Source of the DNA: Bacteroidales bacterium
Lineage (GTDB): Bacteria > Bacteroidota > Bacteroidia > Bacteroidales > UBA12077
Reading direction: 5' to 3'
NCBI GenBank assembly: GCA_030637515.1
Contig: DAOWGM010000078.1
Span: 1-64,000, forward strand
Length of the DNA stretch: 64,000 bases
Part shown: positions 17,816 through 26,300 of the stretch, one piece after another
Layout: every line of letters starts with the position of its first letter
How positions within the stretch are numbered: the stretch's first letter is position 1
Notes under the pieces: model-generated
Seen by the model: only the letters and a program-made list of their open reading frames with translations
Database searches by the model: none
What the model was told of the DNA's origin: nothing
Position numbers and translations under genes: made by a program

Positions 17816-19240
17816 TTACCCAACAATTTTACCACCTTTTTTCAGTTCTCTCATGATACCGATTTCCAGATCTTCTTCATGAATTAATTTTCCGCCTCTG
17901 CTTAGAGCCATTAATACACAGTGGCGAACAACGTTAATTATTGTTCCACCTGATACTTCATGTTCATCTGCAATTTCTTCAAGGTCAATACATTCTTCGA
18001 GAGTAAAATCTTGAGGTAATGATTGTTTCCATAAAACAAGTCTTGTTTCAGCATCGGGATTTGGGAAATAAACCATAGATTGAAACCTACGGCTAAAAGC
18101 TTCATCAATATTGTCTTTCATATTAGTTGCTAAAACAACCAAGCCCGGAAAATCTTCAATTCTTTGTAACAAATAAGCAACTTCCTGATTTGCATAACGA
18201 TCATTTGAGCTTTTTGTCTGAGTTCTTTTGCCAAAAAGAGAATCGGCTTCATCAAAGAACAAAATCCAATTCTTATTTAGTGCCTGATCAAAAATTCCTT
18301 TCAGGTTTTTTTCTGTTTCGCCAACCCATTTAGAAACAATCATAGAAAGATCAATTCGGTAAACATCAAGTCCGGTGTTTTTACCTAAAAGGGTTGCTGT
18401 AAGAGTTTTACCTGTTCCCGGAGGACCATAAAATAAACAACGAAAGCCTGGTTTTATTATTTTGCTTAATTGCGGATGCGACAATATTGATTTGCTATGA
18501 TCAAGCCAAATTGAAACCTCTTTCAGCTCTTTCATGGTATCATAAGGCAGAATAAGATCTTTCCAATCTAATTTAGTGTTTATTTTTGATGCCGGAAAAT
18601 TGCTGTTATATGATGGTTCATATTTCTCACCACTAATCAATGCAAGAAACTCATCAGTAGGTCTAACGATTTGCTTGTTCCACATCGTTTCTCCGTTTGT
18701 GCTCCACGTTTGCAAAATGTTTTGCCTTAATAATCTGCCATTACCATTTAAAAGTCTGTCTACAAAATGAATGTTTTGTATTTTTCCGCCTGTCGTTAAA
18801 AAGCGAACAGTATCAATTGTTGGAATAAATTCTTTATTATTTGCATTTATAATTCCACCTAACTGTGAAAAAGATGAATTTGTACTCGGATTTACTGTTG
18901 CCAGTGGATTTAATATTACAGGTGAGAAAAAGGGTGAAATAGCTAATAAAACGGCAATTCTTTCACTCATTTGAAGTTTACTTTCTTGAAGAAATAAATC
19001 ATATGGGCAATCAGAATTGCTTACAGGTATTCTTTCAAAATGTTTAATTATTTGTTTATTAGAACCATCTTCAGGCTGGTTTTTATTATCCTGAGATAAT
19101 AATTTGTTAATGAGTAATTTATTAAGTTCACTTAACCACAACAAATCTCTTTCAACCGCTGCAAGTGGATTTGTTTTAATCGATGAATTAGTATAATCAG
19201 AAGAAATTGTTTCTGTTTCTCGTTTTGTTCCGAAGCCCAT
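17816..19240 (-). CDS. AAA+ ATPase of eCIS (Afp15-like)
   Basis: This 474-residue protein is the conserved eCIS ATPase. The AAA core has Walker A at residues 272-279 (GPPGTGKT), Walker B WILFFDEADSLFG near residue 328, a sensor region VVLATNMKDNIDEAFSRRF with an arginine finger, and a C-terminal lid. The first 220 residues are a family-specific N domain. In Afp/PVC systems the ATPase is needed for particle assembly or maturation but is not part of the final particle. Here it is on the strand opposite to the structural genes, convergent with the lipoprotein gene and divergent from the first cargo gene, so it must have its own promoter in the 19241-19792 gap. Confidence 0.92.
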   Translation of the reverse strand: MGFGTKRETETISSDYTNSSIKTNPLAAVERDLLWLSELNKLLINKLLSQDNKNQPEDGSNKQIIKHFERIPVSNSDCPYDLFLQESKLQMSERIAVLLAISPFFSPVILNPLATVNPSTNSSFSQLGGIINANNKEFIPTIDTVRFLTTGGKIQNIHFVDRLLNGNGRLLRQNILQTWSTNGETMWNKQIVRPTDEFLALISGEKYEPSYNSNFPASKINTKLDWKDLILPYDTMKELKEVSIWLDHSKSILSHPQLSKIIKPGFRCLFYGPPGTGKTLTATLLGKNTGLDVYRIDLSMIVSKWVGETEKNLKGIFDQALNKNWILFFDEADSLFGKRTQTKSSNDRYANQEVAYLLQRIEDFPGLVVLATNMKDNIDEAFSRRFQSMVYFPNPDAETRLVLWKQSLPQDFTLEECIDLEEIADEHEVSGGTIINVVRHCVLMALSRGGKLIHEEDLEIGIMRELKKGGKIVG

Positions 19241-19371
19241 AGTGTTTGTAAGGTATCTATCTATAATTAAAGTGCAAATATACTAAAATATGATAACTCA
19301 ATATAGGTTAAAAGTTTAAAGTTCAAAGTAAAAAGTCTATGATTTATGTTTTAATTTATGATATAGAATAT

Positions 19372-19558
19372 TGTCATGCTGAGCTTGTCGAAGTATTACA
19401 ATATTTTTTCTTGTAACACTGAGTCTTGCATGTCGGCAGACAGGAAGCGAAGAATCTTTGTAAACTCCTTTGTCATTCCGACATCCCGATAGCTATCGGG
19501 ACTCGCTTGTAACATGATAGTGCAAAGTTGTTTATACTTCGACAAGCTCAGTATGACA
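19372..19558. repeat. Inverted pair of dispersed intergenic repeat
   Basis: The left arm 19372-19396 and the right arm 19534-19558 are inverted copies matching at 24 of 25 bases, with core TGAGCTTGTCGAAGTAT. The right arm is the exact reverse complement of 40436-40460. Between the arms are a GTCGGCAGACAGG segment and a 16-base palindrome. This looks like a REP/MITE-type element. Confidence 0.8.
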
Positions 19559-19753
19559 ACTTTTTCATTATTACCAAACTGCTTTAGTAGTTGGGATAAT
19601 TATCGGGATGTCGAAGAATGTTAAAGTATGTTTAGAACTAATAATTATTTAATGAAAATTGTTCTAATTATTTTTCACATTCAAAGTGCTAATAAACAAC
19701 AAAAAAAGGCTTTATTAATCATCGAATTATAGAGTATTTTTCAGGATAATAAT

Positions 19754-19761
19754 TATATTTG
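19754..19761 (+). promoter_or_regulatory. Putative -7 box of cargo gene 1
   Basis: TATATTTG matches the Bacteroidota -7 consensus TAnnTTTG. It ends 32 bases before the ATG, the same spacing as at the other three leader-bearing genes. I did not find a clear -33 box. Confidence 0.6.
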
Positions 19762-19792
19762 TTATACAAAGAATGATGAAAACAAGTTAACT

Positions 19793-21544
19793 ATGTCGAA
19801 AGCCTTTATTGACCGCAATCAGCAGCAGAATTCCAACAATAATCAATCAGAAACACAGGCAAAAATAGATCCCGTTGCACAACGTAAATGGCTCAATAGC
19901 CAGCAGGTTGATCAAGGCTGGGGAGTGCCGGCACAAATGTTTGCTTCAGAAGAAGAGGAAGAACTAGTACAGGGCAAAACTGAAGATGAAGAATTATTAC
20001 AGGGTAAAGCTGAGGAAGAGGGATTACAAATGAAAGGTGGACCTGTAAAAGGCGGTTCCAGCACACAATCTGGTATTCCTGAAGATGTGCGAGGTAAAAT
20101 GGAAAACTCTTTTAATGCCGATTTTAGCAATGTGAAAGTACATGCAAACTCTTCAAAAGCACCTGAGATTGGAGCATTAGCATACACACAAGGACAGGAT
20201 ATTCATTTTGCTCCCGGACAATATAATCCAGGTACATCTGCAGGGCAACAGTTATTAGGACACGAATTAACTCACGTAGTACAACAAAGACAAGGCAGAG
20301 TAAAACCCGATGCAGAGCAAAAGAAAGGCCTGCCCGCCGGAGCTCAGGCAAAGGAGGGAATGATCATTAATAGTGATACATCCTTAGAAAAAGAAGCAGA
20401 TGTAATGGGCGCGCAAGCAGCACAAGGCAAAATGGCTAATGTTGCAGGTAAAGGAAGTGGAGTGCAGATGAAGGGCGAGGAGAATGGTCCGGGAAAAGGA
20501 TTGCCATATTATTTGTGTAAAGAAGACGAAATGGGAGGAATTTTATTTTTACTTCAGCAGTTTTATGGTGTATCAGAGGAAGAAATACTTAAATATAATA
20601 ATCTTGATAAATTTGATGGAAAAATCCTAGTATATCAAAATATGAAAATTTATTTACCCTCAAGATGTAAAGGAATGGATGGATTACTCTGGGATTCTGA
20701 AATAAGTTATGATAATGGCTATCGGACAAAAGGTATGACGATTAAAGCAGAGCATATGTGTGCAGAGATGCAAGATCAAGCTAGAGATTTAAGAGATGGA
20801 TTTAAGGAAAGCATCGATATTGTTGAAAGACTGATGGAGTTGAAAGATGATAGTGTTAAAAGTGCTTTATTTACTAGGCTATTTAGTGAGATTTTTGAGG
20901 GGCTTGCTGCATTTGGAGGTCCGTGGAAGTATATTGCAGAAGGATTGAAAATTAGTTGGGATGCATTTAAAGTTGTTTCTGGAAATAAAGGAGAAAATAC
21001 GATTGATATAGCATTTCATAAACTTGCTTCTATTCATCATGCTGCTTTTCAGAAAGTAATATCTCAATTAGAAGAACATGAATCAATTCTTGATAAAAGC
21101 ATAAACCCGGATGTGGTTGGAAAAGTTGTATCCCAGGAAAAATTAGGGGAAATTGTAGATATTTATGCCAAAATTAAAGTTTCTCCACATACCAAAACAA
21201 TTGATGCTACTAGAGAACATGAAATTACTGTGTGGAAGAACGTTTTGCCACTTAAGTTCAAACATGTTTTCAGTGAAACGCAATATCATAAATCTAAATC
21301 TAGCATTAGCGTGCCTACTGAAGATTCTGGTGTGTGGAAACATATCTATAGAACGGAAAAAGGGTATGGAGAAACTTCACATTGGCTAGCAACTAGTGGA
21401 AATTGGTTTTGGGGAAGGAGTCCACAAAAAGAAATTACTAAAAGGTTATTTAAAACCCTAAAGGTAGATAAGGAAGATCTTTATTGTAATTGGGGTATAG
21501 AAAAGGTTAAACATGAACTTTTTGAAGTTAATAGTAAGATGTAA
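19793..21544 (+). CDS. Putative eCIS cargo 1: leader + DUF4157 HExxH + LysM + unknown C-terminus
   Basis: This 583-residue protein starts with the leader shared by four genes here (residues 1-47; MSKAFIDRNQ and ending VDQGWGV). Residues 50-80 are acidic, with repeated LLQGKAEEE-like units. Residues about 93-172 form a DUF4157 domain with GHELTHVVQQRQG, where H157 and H161 fit a gluzincin zinc site, and LEKEAD (198-203) can supply the glutamate. Residues about 243-290 look like a LysM (FYGVSEEEILKYNN, then NMKIYLPSR). The last 290 residues are not recognised. DUF4157 proteins are common in eCIS loci. It directly follows the structural cluster, so it is likely packaged and delivered; the peptidase may process the cargo or act in the target. 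A lipoprotein gene follows. Confidence 0.85.
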   Translation: MSKAFIDRNQQQNSNNNQSETQAKIDPVAQRKWLNSQQVDQGWGVPAQMFASEEEEELVQGKTEDEELLQGKAEEEGLQMKGGPVKGGSSTQSGIPEDVRGKMENSFNADFSNVKVHANSSKAPEIGALAYTQGQDIHFAPGQYNPGTSAGQQLLGHELTHVVQQRQGRVKPDAEQKKGLPAGAQAKEGMIINSDTSLEKEADVMGAQAAQGKMANVAGKGSGVQMKGEENGPGKGLPYYLCKEDEMGGILFLLQQFYGVSEEEILKYNNLDKFDGKILVYQNMKIYLPSRCKGMDGLLWDSEISYDNGYRTKGMTIKAEHMCAEMQDQARDLRDGFKESIDIVERLMELKDDSVKSALFTRLFSEIFEGLAAFGGPWKYIAEGLKISWDAFKVVSGNKGENTIDIAFHKLASIHHAAFQKVISQLEEHESILDKSINPDVVGKVVSQEKLGEIVDIYAKIKVSPHTKTIDATREHEITVWKNVLPLKFKHVFSETQYHKSKSSISVPTEDSGVWKHIYRTEKGYGETSHWLATSGNWFWGRSPQKEITKRLFKTLKVDKEDLYCNWGIEKVKHELFEVNSKM

Positions 21545-21661
21545 GTAATTTAGTTGAGATTTAATTATTGTGTAATTAATAAGTATTTATGAGATTAATG
21601 CAATGAGTAAAGAGTCGAACGATTTTATTTCTATTTCTAATTAATTTGTTATTTTATAATT

Positions 21662-22741
21662 ATGAGGTTACTTGAAGGATTTAAACAAATTATTGTAATA
21701 ATTTTAATTTTATGTTGTATTTCTTGTGGGTATGATAAAATTGAGAAAAGTAAGCTACAATATCCATATTTGATGAATTCAGATTTAATTGCTGATGATG
21801 AAGGTGTTATTTTTATAGATACTAATTATATTGTAAGAAAAATAATTAGTAATTCCAATAAGTTGAAATGGGAATTGAGTTTAGAAAAAAACACAGAGTT
21901 ATTAAGAATCCAATTCATTGATCACTATGTTTTTATTGGTGGAAATGTAAATAGCTCTTACTATTTTTGGTTAATAGAAAGTAAAGATGGAAGTGTCATT
22001 TCAAATCATAATTTTAACTATACAATCTATCATGCTCCTTTATTTTTTGATAATGAATTATTTTTTATTAGTTCCGGTCAGCGAATAATAAAATATAGTC
22101 CAGTTTATAATTCATGTGAAATTGTAAATTTAACGGGTATTGAATCTGGAGTGCCTAATAATTTAGTAGAGTTTAACAATAAACTTTATACTAGTGTTAA
22201 TGGTGATTTGGTTGAAATTGATATTAATACGATGGCAGTTACAAAAGTTATTCCTCTTGATATTGTATTTCAGGGAATTATTGATCATAATTTCATTGTT
22301 AAAAGTAATATAGTAATTCCTAATGATAAAGAACTAATAATATTTGATTTAGATAATCATATCATGAAATATAGATATTCTATTGCAGATAGTTCTGATA
22401 ATTTGGATTTCTTCTGTGGAGTAACTTATAGTGAGAATGGAATTTTAGCTAAAAGTATGCTTGGCTTTATAAATTATAACAATATTGAAAATGTTGATAA
22501 AATGATATCATTAAAAGTAGAGGAAGCACCATATTTATGTGATAATTCTATAAAAATTATTGATAGATATATTTTGAATAGTAATTATTCTAATATTGAA
22601 TTGTATAATTTAGAAACACTGGAGAAATTAAAGACAATTAAAGAAAAGAAAACCTCACCCTTTGTAAAAAGTGGCAACTCTATATTATTTATTAATATGG
22701 AGAATGAATTATGTAAAATAGATTTAGAAAAAATAAAGTGA
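21662..22741 (+). CDS. Lipoprotein paired with cargo 1 (propeller-like)
   Basis: This 359-residue lipoprotein has an SPII signal (MRLLEGFKQIIVIILILCCISC) with the lipid site at the CCISC cysteine. The mature part is beta-rich with repeated blades such as NKLYTSVNGDLVEIDINTM and KELIIFDLDNHIMKYRYS, suggesting a seven- or eight-bladed PQQ-like propeller. I recognise no enzyme motif. It follows cargo 1 by 117 bases on the same strand. As each of the four leader-bearing genes is followed by a lipoprotein gene, a cargo-specific immunity or anchoring role is possible. Base composition is very AT-rich compared with its neighbours, which suggests recent acquisition. Confidence 0.7.
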   Translation: MRLLEGFKQIIVIILILCCISCGYDKIEKSKLQYPYLMNSDLIADDEGVIFIDTNYIVRKIISNSNKLKWELSLEKNTELLRIQFIDHYVFIGGNVNSSYYFWLIESKDGSVISNHNFNYTIYHAPLFFDNELFFISSGQRIIKYSPVYNSCEIVNLTGIESGVPNNLVEFNNKLYTSVNGDLVEIDINTMAVTKVIPLDIVFQGIIDHNFIVKSNIVIPNDKELIIFDLDNHIMKYRYSIADSSDNLDFFCGVTYSENGILAKSMLGFINYNNIENVDKMISLKVEEAPYLCDNSIKIIDRYILNSNYSNIELYNLETLEKLKTIKEKKTSPFVKSGNSILFINMENELCKIDLEKIK

Positions 22742-22752
22742 ATCTCAGCTCG

Positions 22753-22807
22753 GCGTAGTTTATTCACCTGCGGTTCATGAGATCGCTTCGCTAAGTTATA
22801 ACTACGC
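22753..22807. repeat. Small inverted repeat after the cargo-1 lipoprotein
   Basis: GCGTAGTT (22753-22760) and AACTACGC (22800-22807) form an 8-bp inverted repeat around a comparatively GC-rich spacer in an otherwise AT-rich region. There is no T tract, so it looks more like a repeat remnant than a terminator. Confidence 0.35.
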
Positions 22808-22862
22808 TGGAAATAAAATAAAATTTTTAAAACACTTTAAATAAACCATATAAAACAATCCC

Positions 22863-23186
22863 ATGAACATCTCTTTCGACAAATTTTTAGATTTTATTAA
22901 ACAGTGGAGCGCAGGGCGCCTTGCTGTATTGGTAATTTTAATTGGTGAGCTAATTATGAAACTTAAAAAAGACAGTCATTTTTTAGAACCAAGTCTGCTT
23001 TTCAAATTAATTTCAATGGCAATTCTGCTAGAAGTTTTAGAAAGTACATACAGCAAAATAAAACCCGACGGAAAAGGTTTCTGGTTATACTTAACTGCTA
23101 TAATTTTGTCGCTGGGAGGAATCCTTGTAATTATATTTTCAATGGTTTTTAATATTCCAGCAAGCCCAGTTCCTGTTGTTGGCTAA
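22863..23186 (+). CDS. Small three-helix membrane protein, unknown
   Basis: This 107-residue protein has three hydrophobic stretches: about residues 18-33 (AGRLAVLVILIGELIM), 44-60 (LLFKLISMAILLEVLES) and 74-96 (LYLTAIILSLGGILVIIFSM). The N-terminus has an amphipathic start, FDKFLDFIKQW. No family is recognised. Its size and helix count resemble holin-like or small phage-tail accessory membrane proteins, which would be attractive for particle release, but there is no specific holin motif. It lies between the cargo-1 lipoprotein and an inverted repeat. It could also be an unrelated orphan. Confidence 0.65.
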   Translation: MNISFDKFLDFIKQWSAGRLAVLVILIGELIMKLKKDSHFLEPSLLFKLISMAILLEVLESTYSKIKPDGKGFWLYLTAIILSLGGILVIIFSMVFNIPASPVPVVG

Positions 23187-23222
23187 TTTACATTTAGCTT
23201 TAAAACCGTAGTACCCAAAATG

Positions 23223-23318
23223 GCGCAAGTGTCTTCGCTTGTGCCAAAAAAGTAGCAAATCAATCTATAATAAATAGAATCCCAGTATTTAAAAAAGCAC
23301 AAGCGAAGACGCTTGCGC
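23223..23318. repeat. 22-bp inverted repeat pair
   Basis: The left arm 23223-23244 and right arm 23297-23318 are inverted copies matching at 21 of 22 bases, with core GTCTTCGCTTGTGC, around a 52-base AT-rich spacer. This is a REP-type or MITE-like element. It differs from the repeat family at 19.4 and 40.4 kb. Confidence 0.75.
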
Positions 23319-23343
23319 TAATAATTGCATTGACCAATAAAAC

Positions 23344-23378
23344 AAAAAAAGAGCGAAACCCAAAGGCTTCACTCTTTT
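23344..23378 (-). terminator. Terminator of the 1690-residue T9SS protein gene
   Basis: On the minus strand AAGAGTGAAGCC and GGGTTTCGCTCTT pair, with G-U wobbles, around a TTT loop, and the stem is followed by a run of seven Ts. It starts about 20 bases after the stop of the minus-strand gene. Confidence 0.8.
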
Positions 23379-23397
23379 CAATATTAACTTTGAGATT

Positions 23398-26300
23398 CTA
23401 TTTAATAATCAGAATCTTACGTTGATCTACTTCTAAAGTCGATAGGTCTTCTGTTACCAATAAATAAATACCTTTATTCAACTGGTAAGTATTAATTTCT
23501 TCTCTCATTTTCCCTGCAGGAGTTATGCCTTGCTTAACAACTGTTCCCGACATGGAAACCAGTTTCCATTGTACCGGACTTTCCAGTGTTTCGTACCAGC
23601 TTATATTTAGTTTCTCTTTTACCGGTGATGGATAAATAGTAAAGCTATTGCCACTTTTTGATTTAAACGATTCTGTTGGTGCTGCTACAGTAACCTGAGG
23701 CACATCAATTGAATCCTGGAACCATACTTGATGTATTTCATCTACACCCCAAATTCCCTGTACATAAACAACCAGTCTGAATTCATTTCCTTTAGTAGTT
23801 ACGTTCGGTGTCCACGAACCCTTAACTGTCATTGATTCGTCTTTAGCAAAATCGGCAGGAATACTCGCTACTACGTTTCCTTCACCGTTAGGAAGTAATT
23901 CAATAACAACATTGTTAAATGTTTCTCCTTCGTATTCGTACCCATGTTGTACAATTGCCATTCGTACTACACATTTTTCCGAACCTACCGTATTTAACAA
24001 ATCATCTTTAAGTTTGGTTATATCGGCAGTAATTGAAAGCTTATCTCCACTAACTGCATGATTAACATTTATATCAAAACTTATATCGGTTAAAGTTCGC
24101 TCTTTATAATACAAGCTTGCTTCAACTTCTGAGTTTGCAAGACATCTGTAAACGCCATCTACCATAGTTAACTGAGCCATAGTTGCTCCGTATTCCATTG
24201 AACGCGAACTAATATCCGGCGGATTTACATAAAATAAAGGATCGTAATAGTGCGAAATAAAGTTGTGATAACGCATATCAACTACTTCTTCATCTTTACC
24301 TTCCAAAAAATAATTGAGCCATGCTTCCTCATCTTGCTGTAGGGTTTTGTCTTGAGTCGAATTAACAAACTGTTCCATCATTACAACACGGTTACGGCTT
24401 GTTAATGTGAAATTATCAAAAGCAAATCCCTGAGTTTCTATTCCAGGAGCATTACCTGCATCGCTTGAGTATGCAACACGAAATCGCACATAACTTGCTG
24501 CTGAATCTGCAACCTCTTGTTTAAGATCATCCAAAGAATAACGAGCTGTTTTCCATTCCTGCGCATCTAATGACCACCCAACATTTTGATTTCCCGGATT
24601 ACTTACAATTCCTCTTGTATCATACCAGTTTACACCAACACCTTCATCGCCTAATAGATTCCATGTTTCTCCGTCGTTAATAGTGTATTGTAAAGCAGCA
24701 CCATCGCGACCTTCTTCTACCGATTGATATATGTCCATTGAAAGTAATGGGAAATCCAAATTTCTAATATCAAAACAAGGTGATTCTACCCATGAATTTT
24801 CATCTGTAATTTTATCAGCAGGATCGCCTGTTTGCCAAATCATTCCGCTTGTGTTTGGCTCAGAGTTAAATGGTTCTGCAACATCCTGATGCCTCCATCC
24901 CGAAGGCAAGTTTTCATCTTCGATATACCTTTGTGAAGGTATCCAGTCATCTTCTGTAATATTAAAAAGCGCCTCGTAAGTATTTGAACTACTTACCATA
25001 ACAGTATCAAAAACAGGAACTTTTATTGAATCTGTAGTAGCACATCCGTTTTCGGAGGTGGCTGTTAATGTTACATTATGAACTCCATGGCTAGTAAATA
25101 AATAATCAAGCTCATTAGAGGTTGGCGTTGGATAGGAAACTGGAGCCGAATTTCCAAATTGCCATGTATAATCAACAATGGTATCAAATGCTGCATCAAT
25201 TGTAAGGTTGCTAAAATGAGTAACAGAATTATATATAAATCCGCTGGCATTAAAACTAACTTTTGGATATGATCCAACAACAATATGAAAGGTGTCTATT
25301 GCTGTGCAACCATCTTCGCTTGTAAGTTTCAGTATGGCGTTATATTTTCCTGCCAATGCGTAAGTCTGTTCTGGATTTGTATATGTTCCTGTAGTATTAC
25401 CAAGAAGATCAGGTATTAGAGTAGTATTGTTTATCGGACCTGTATAGCTTATCTTTTCCAGATTACCAAAATCCCATTCCCAGGTCAAATTATCTGTAGT
25501 ATTAGGAAAAGAAGGAGTTCCACTAAAAACTGTAGCTTCACCAAAACAAGCATTTTCTGCACTGTAATCATCAGTAAGCGGGAACGGATATACCTCTACA
25601 TTATAAGTTGTATCGTACCAGTAAGAATTGTTACGCAATTCCAAGTTAATATTAAAAGGAATTTTATATTCGGCAATAGTAGAATCAATTGCTTTTCTTG
25701 GGTTGAAATTGTATTCATTATCACTTTCATTATAACGAATACCATGCCCTATAAGTGTATCAATAGAAAAATCATTTCCATTAAATAATATTTCTTCGTC
25801 AATTGCACAAAACTTAGAATCTATATTGTTTAATTCAATATCAAAAGGAGGATTATATATTTCATCGACATATACAATCGAATTTTTTGTTTCACTACAA
25901 CCATTTTCATCAATGTAATTTAAACCAATGATAGCAGAATCTTCATAAAGTTTAATTATTTCAGGTGTAAAATACCATTTTCCTTCAGATTTTTCAATAC
26001 TGTTAAGATGTCCGGTAATGGTATCGATAGTATAGTTGCAACTAAGTTCAATAGCTTGATTTGTTAAACCATATTGCGAACTAAGATTTAATAATCGTCC
26101 ATCATCTTGTGGTGCATAGATATAAAATGTTGTTGTTGCATAATTATAATGTATTTGTAATGGATCTCCTGGTTCGCCACAGGTTCCATCAGGAGTCCAT
26201 TTTGAAGACTCTTCCGGTCTATCGTAATAATAAGCATTTGTGTTACATTTGTATATATCATTTCCTAAATATGAAATTCTATCACCCACAAAATATATAG

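Larger units (their letters stand above)
19241..19792. other. Divergent intergenic region rich in palindromic repeats
   Basis: This 552-base gap separates the AAA+ gene and the first cargo gene. I see no convincing coding region. It holds an inverted pair of a dispersed 25-base repeat (19372-19396 and 19534-19558), a 16-base perfect palindrome CCCGATAGCTATCGGG at 19485-19500, and a half copy of it near 19598-19615. The right end carries the cargo promoter. The promoter for the AAA+ gene should lie in 19241-19330, but I could not fix it. Confidence 0.6.

Noticed and set aside
1-19240. Prophage
   Set aside because: Tail-like genes are present, but there are no capsid, portal, terminase, integrase or lysis genes; DUF5908, the CIS tape-measure family and the AAA+ ATPase point to an eCIS.
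1-19240. Type VI secretion system
   Set aside because: Spike and PAAR genes exist, but TssJ/L/M membrane genes and ClpV are not seen, and the sheath, Afp11 and tape-measure types are those of eCIS. Genes beyond the window could not be checked.
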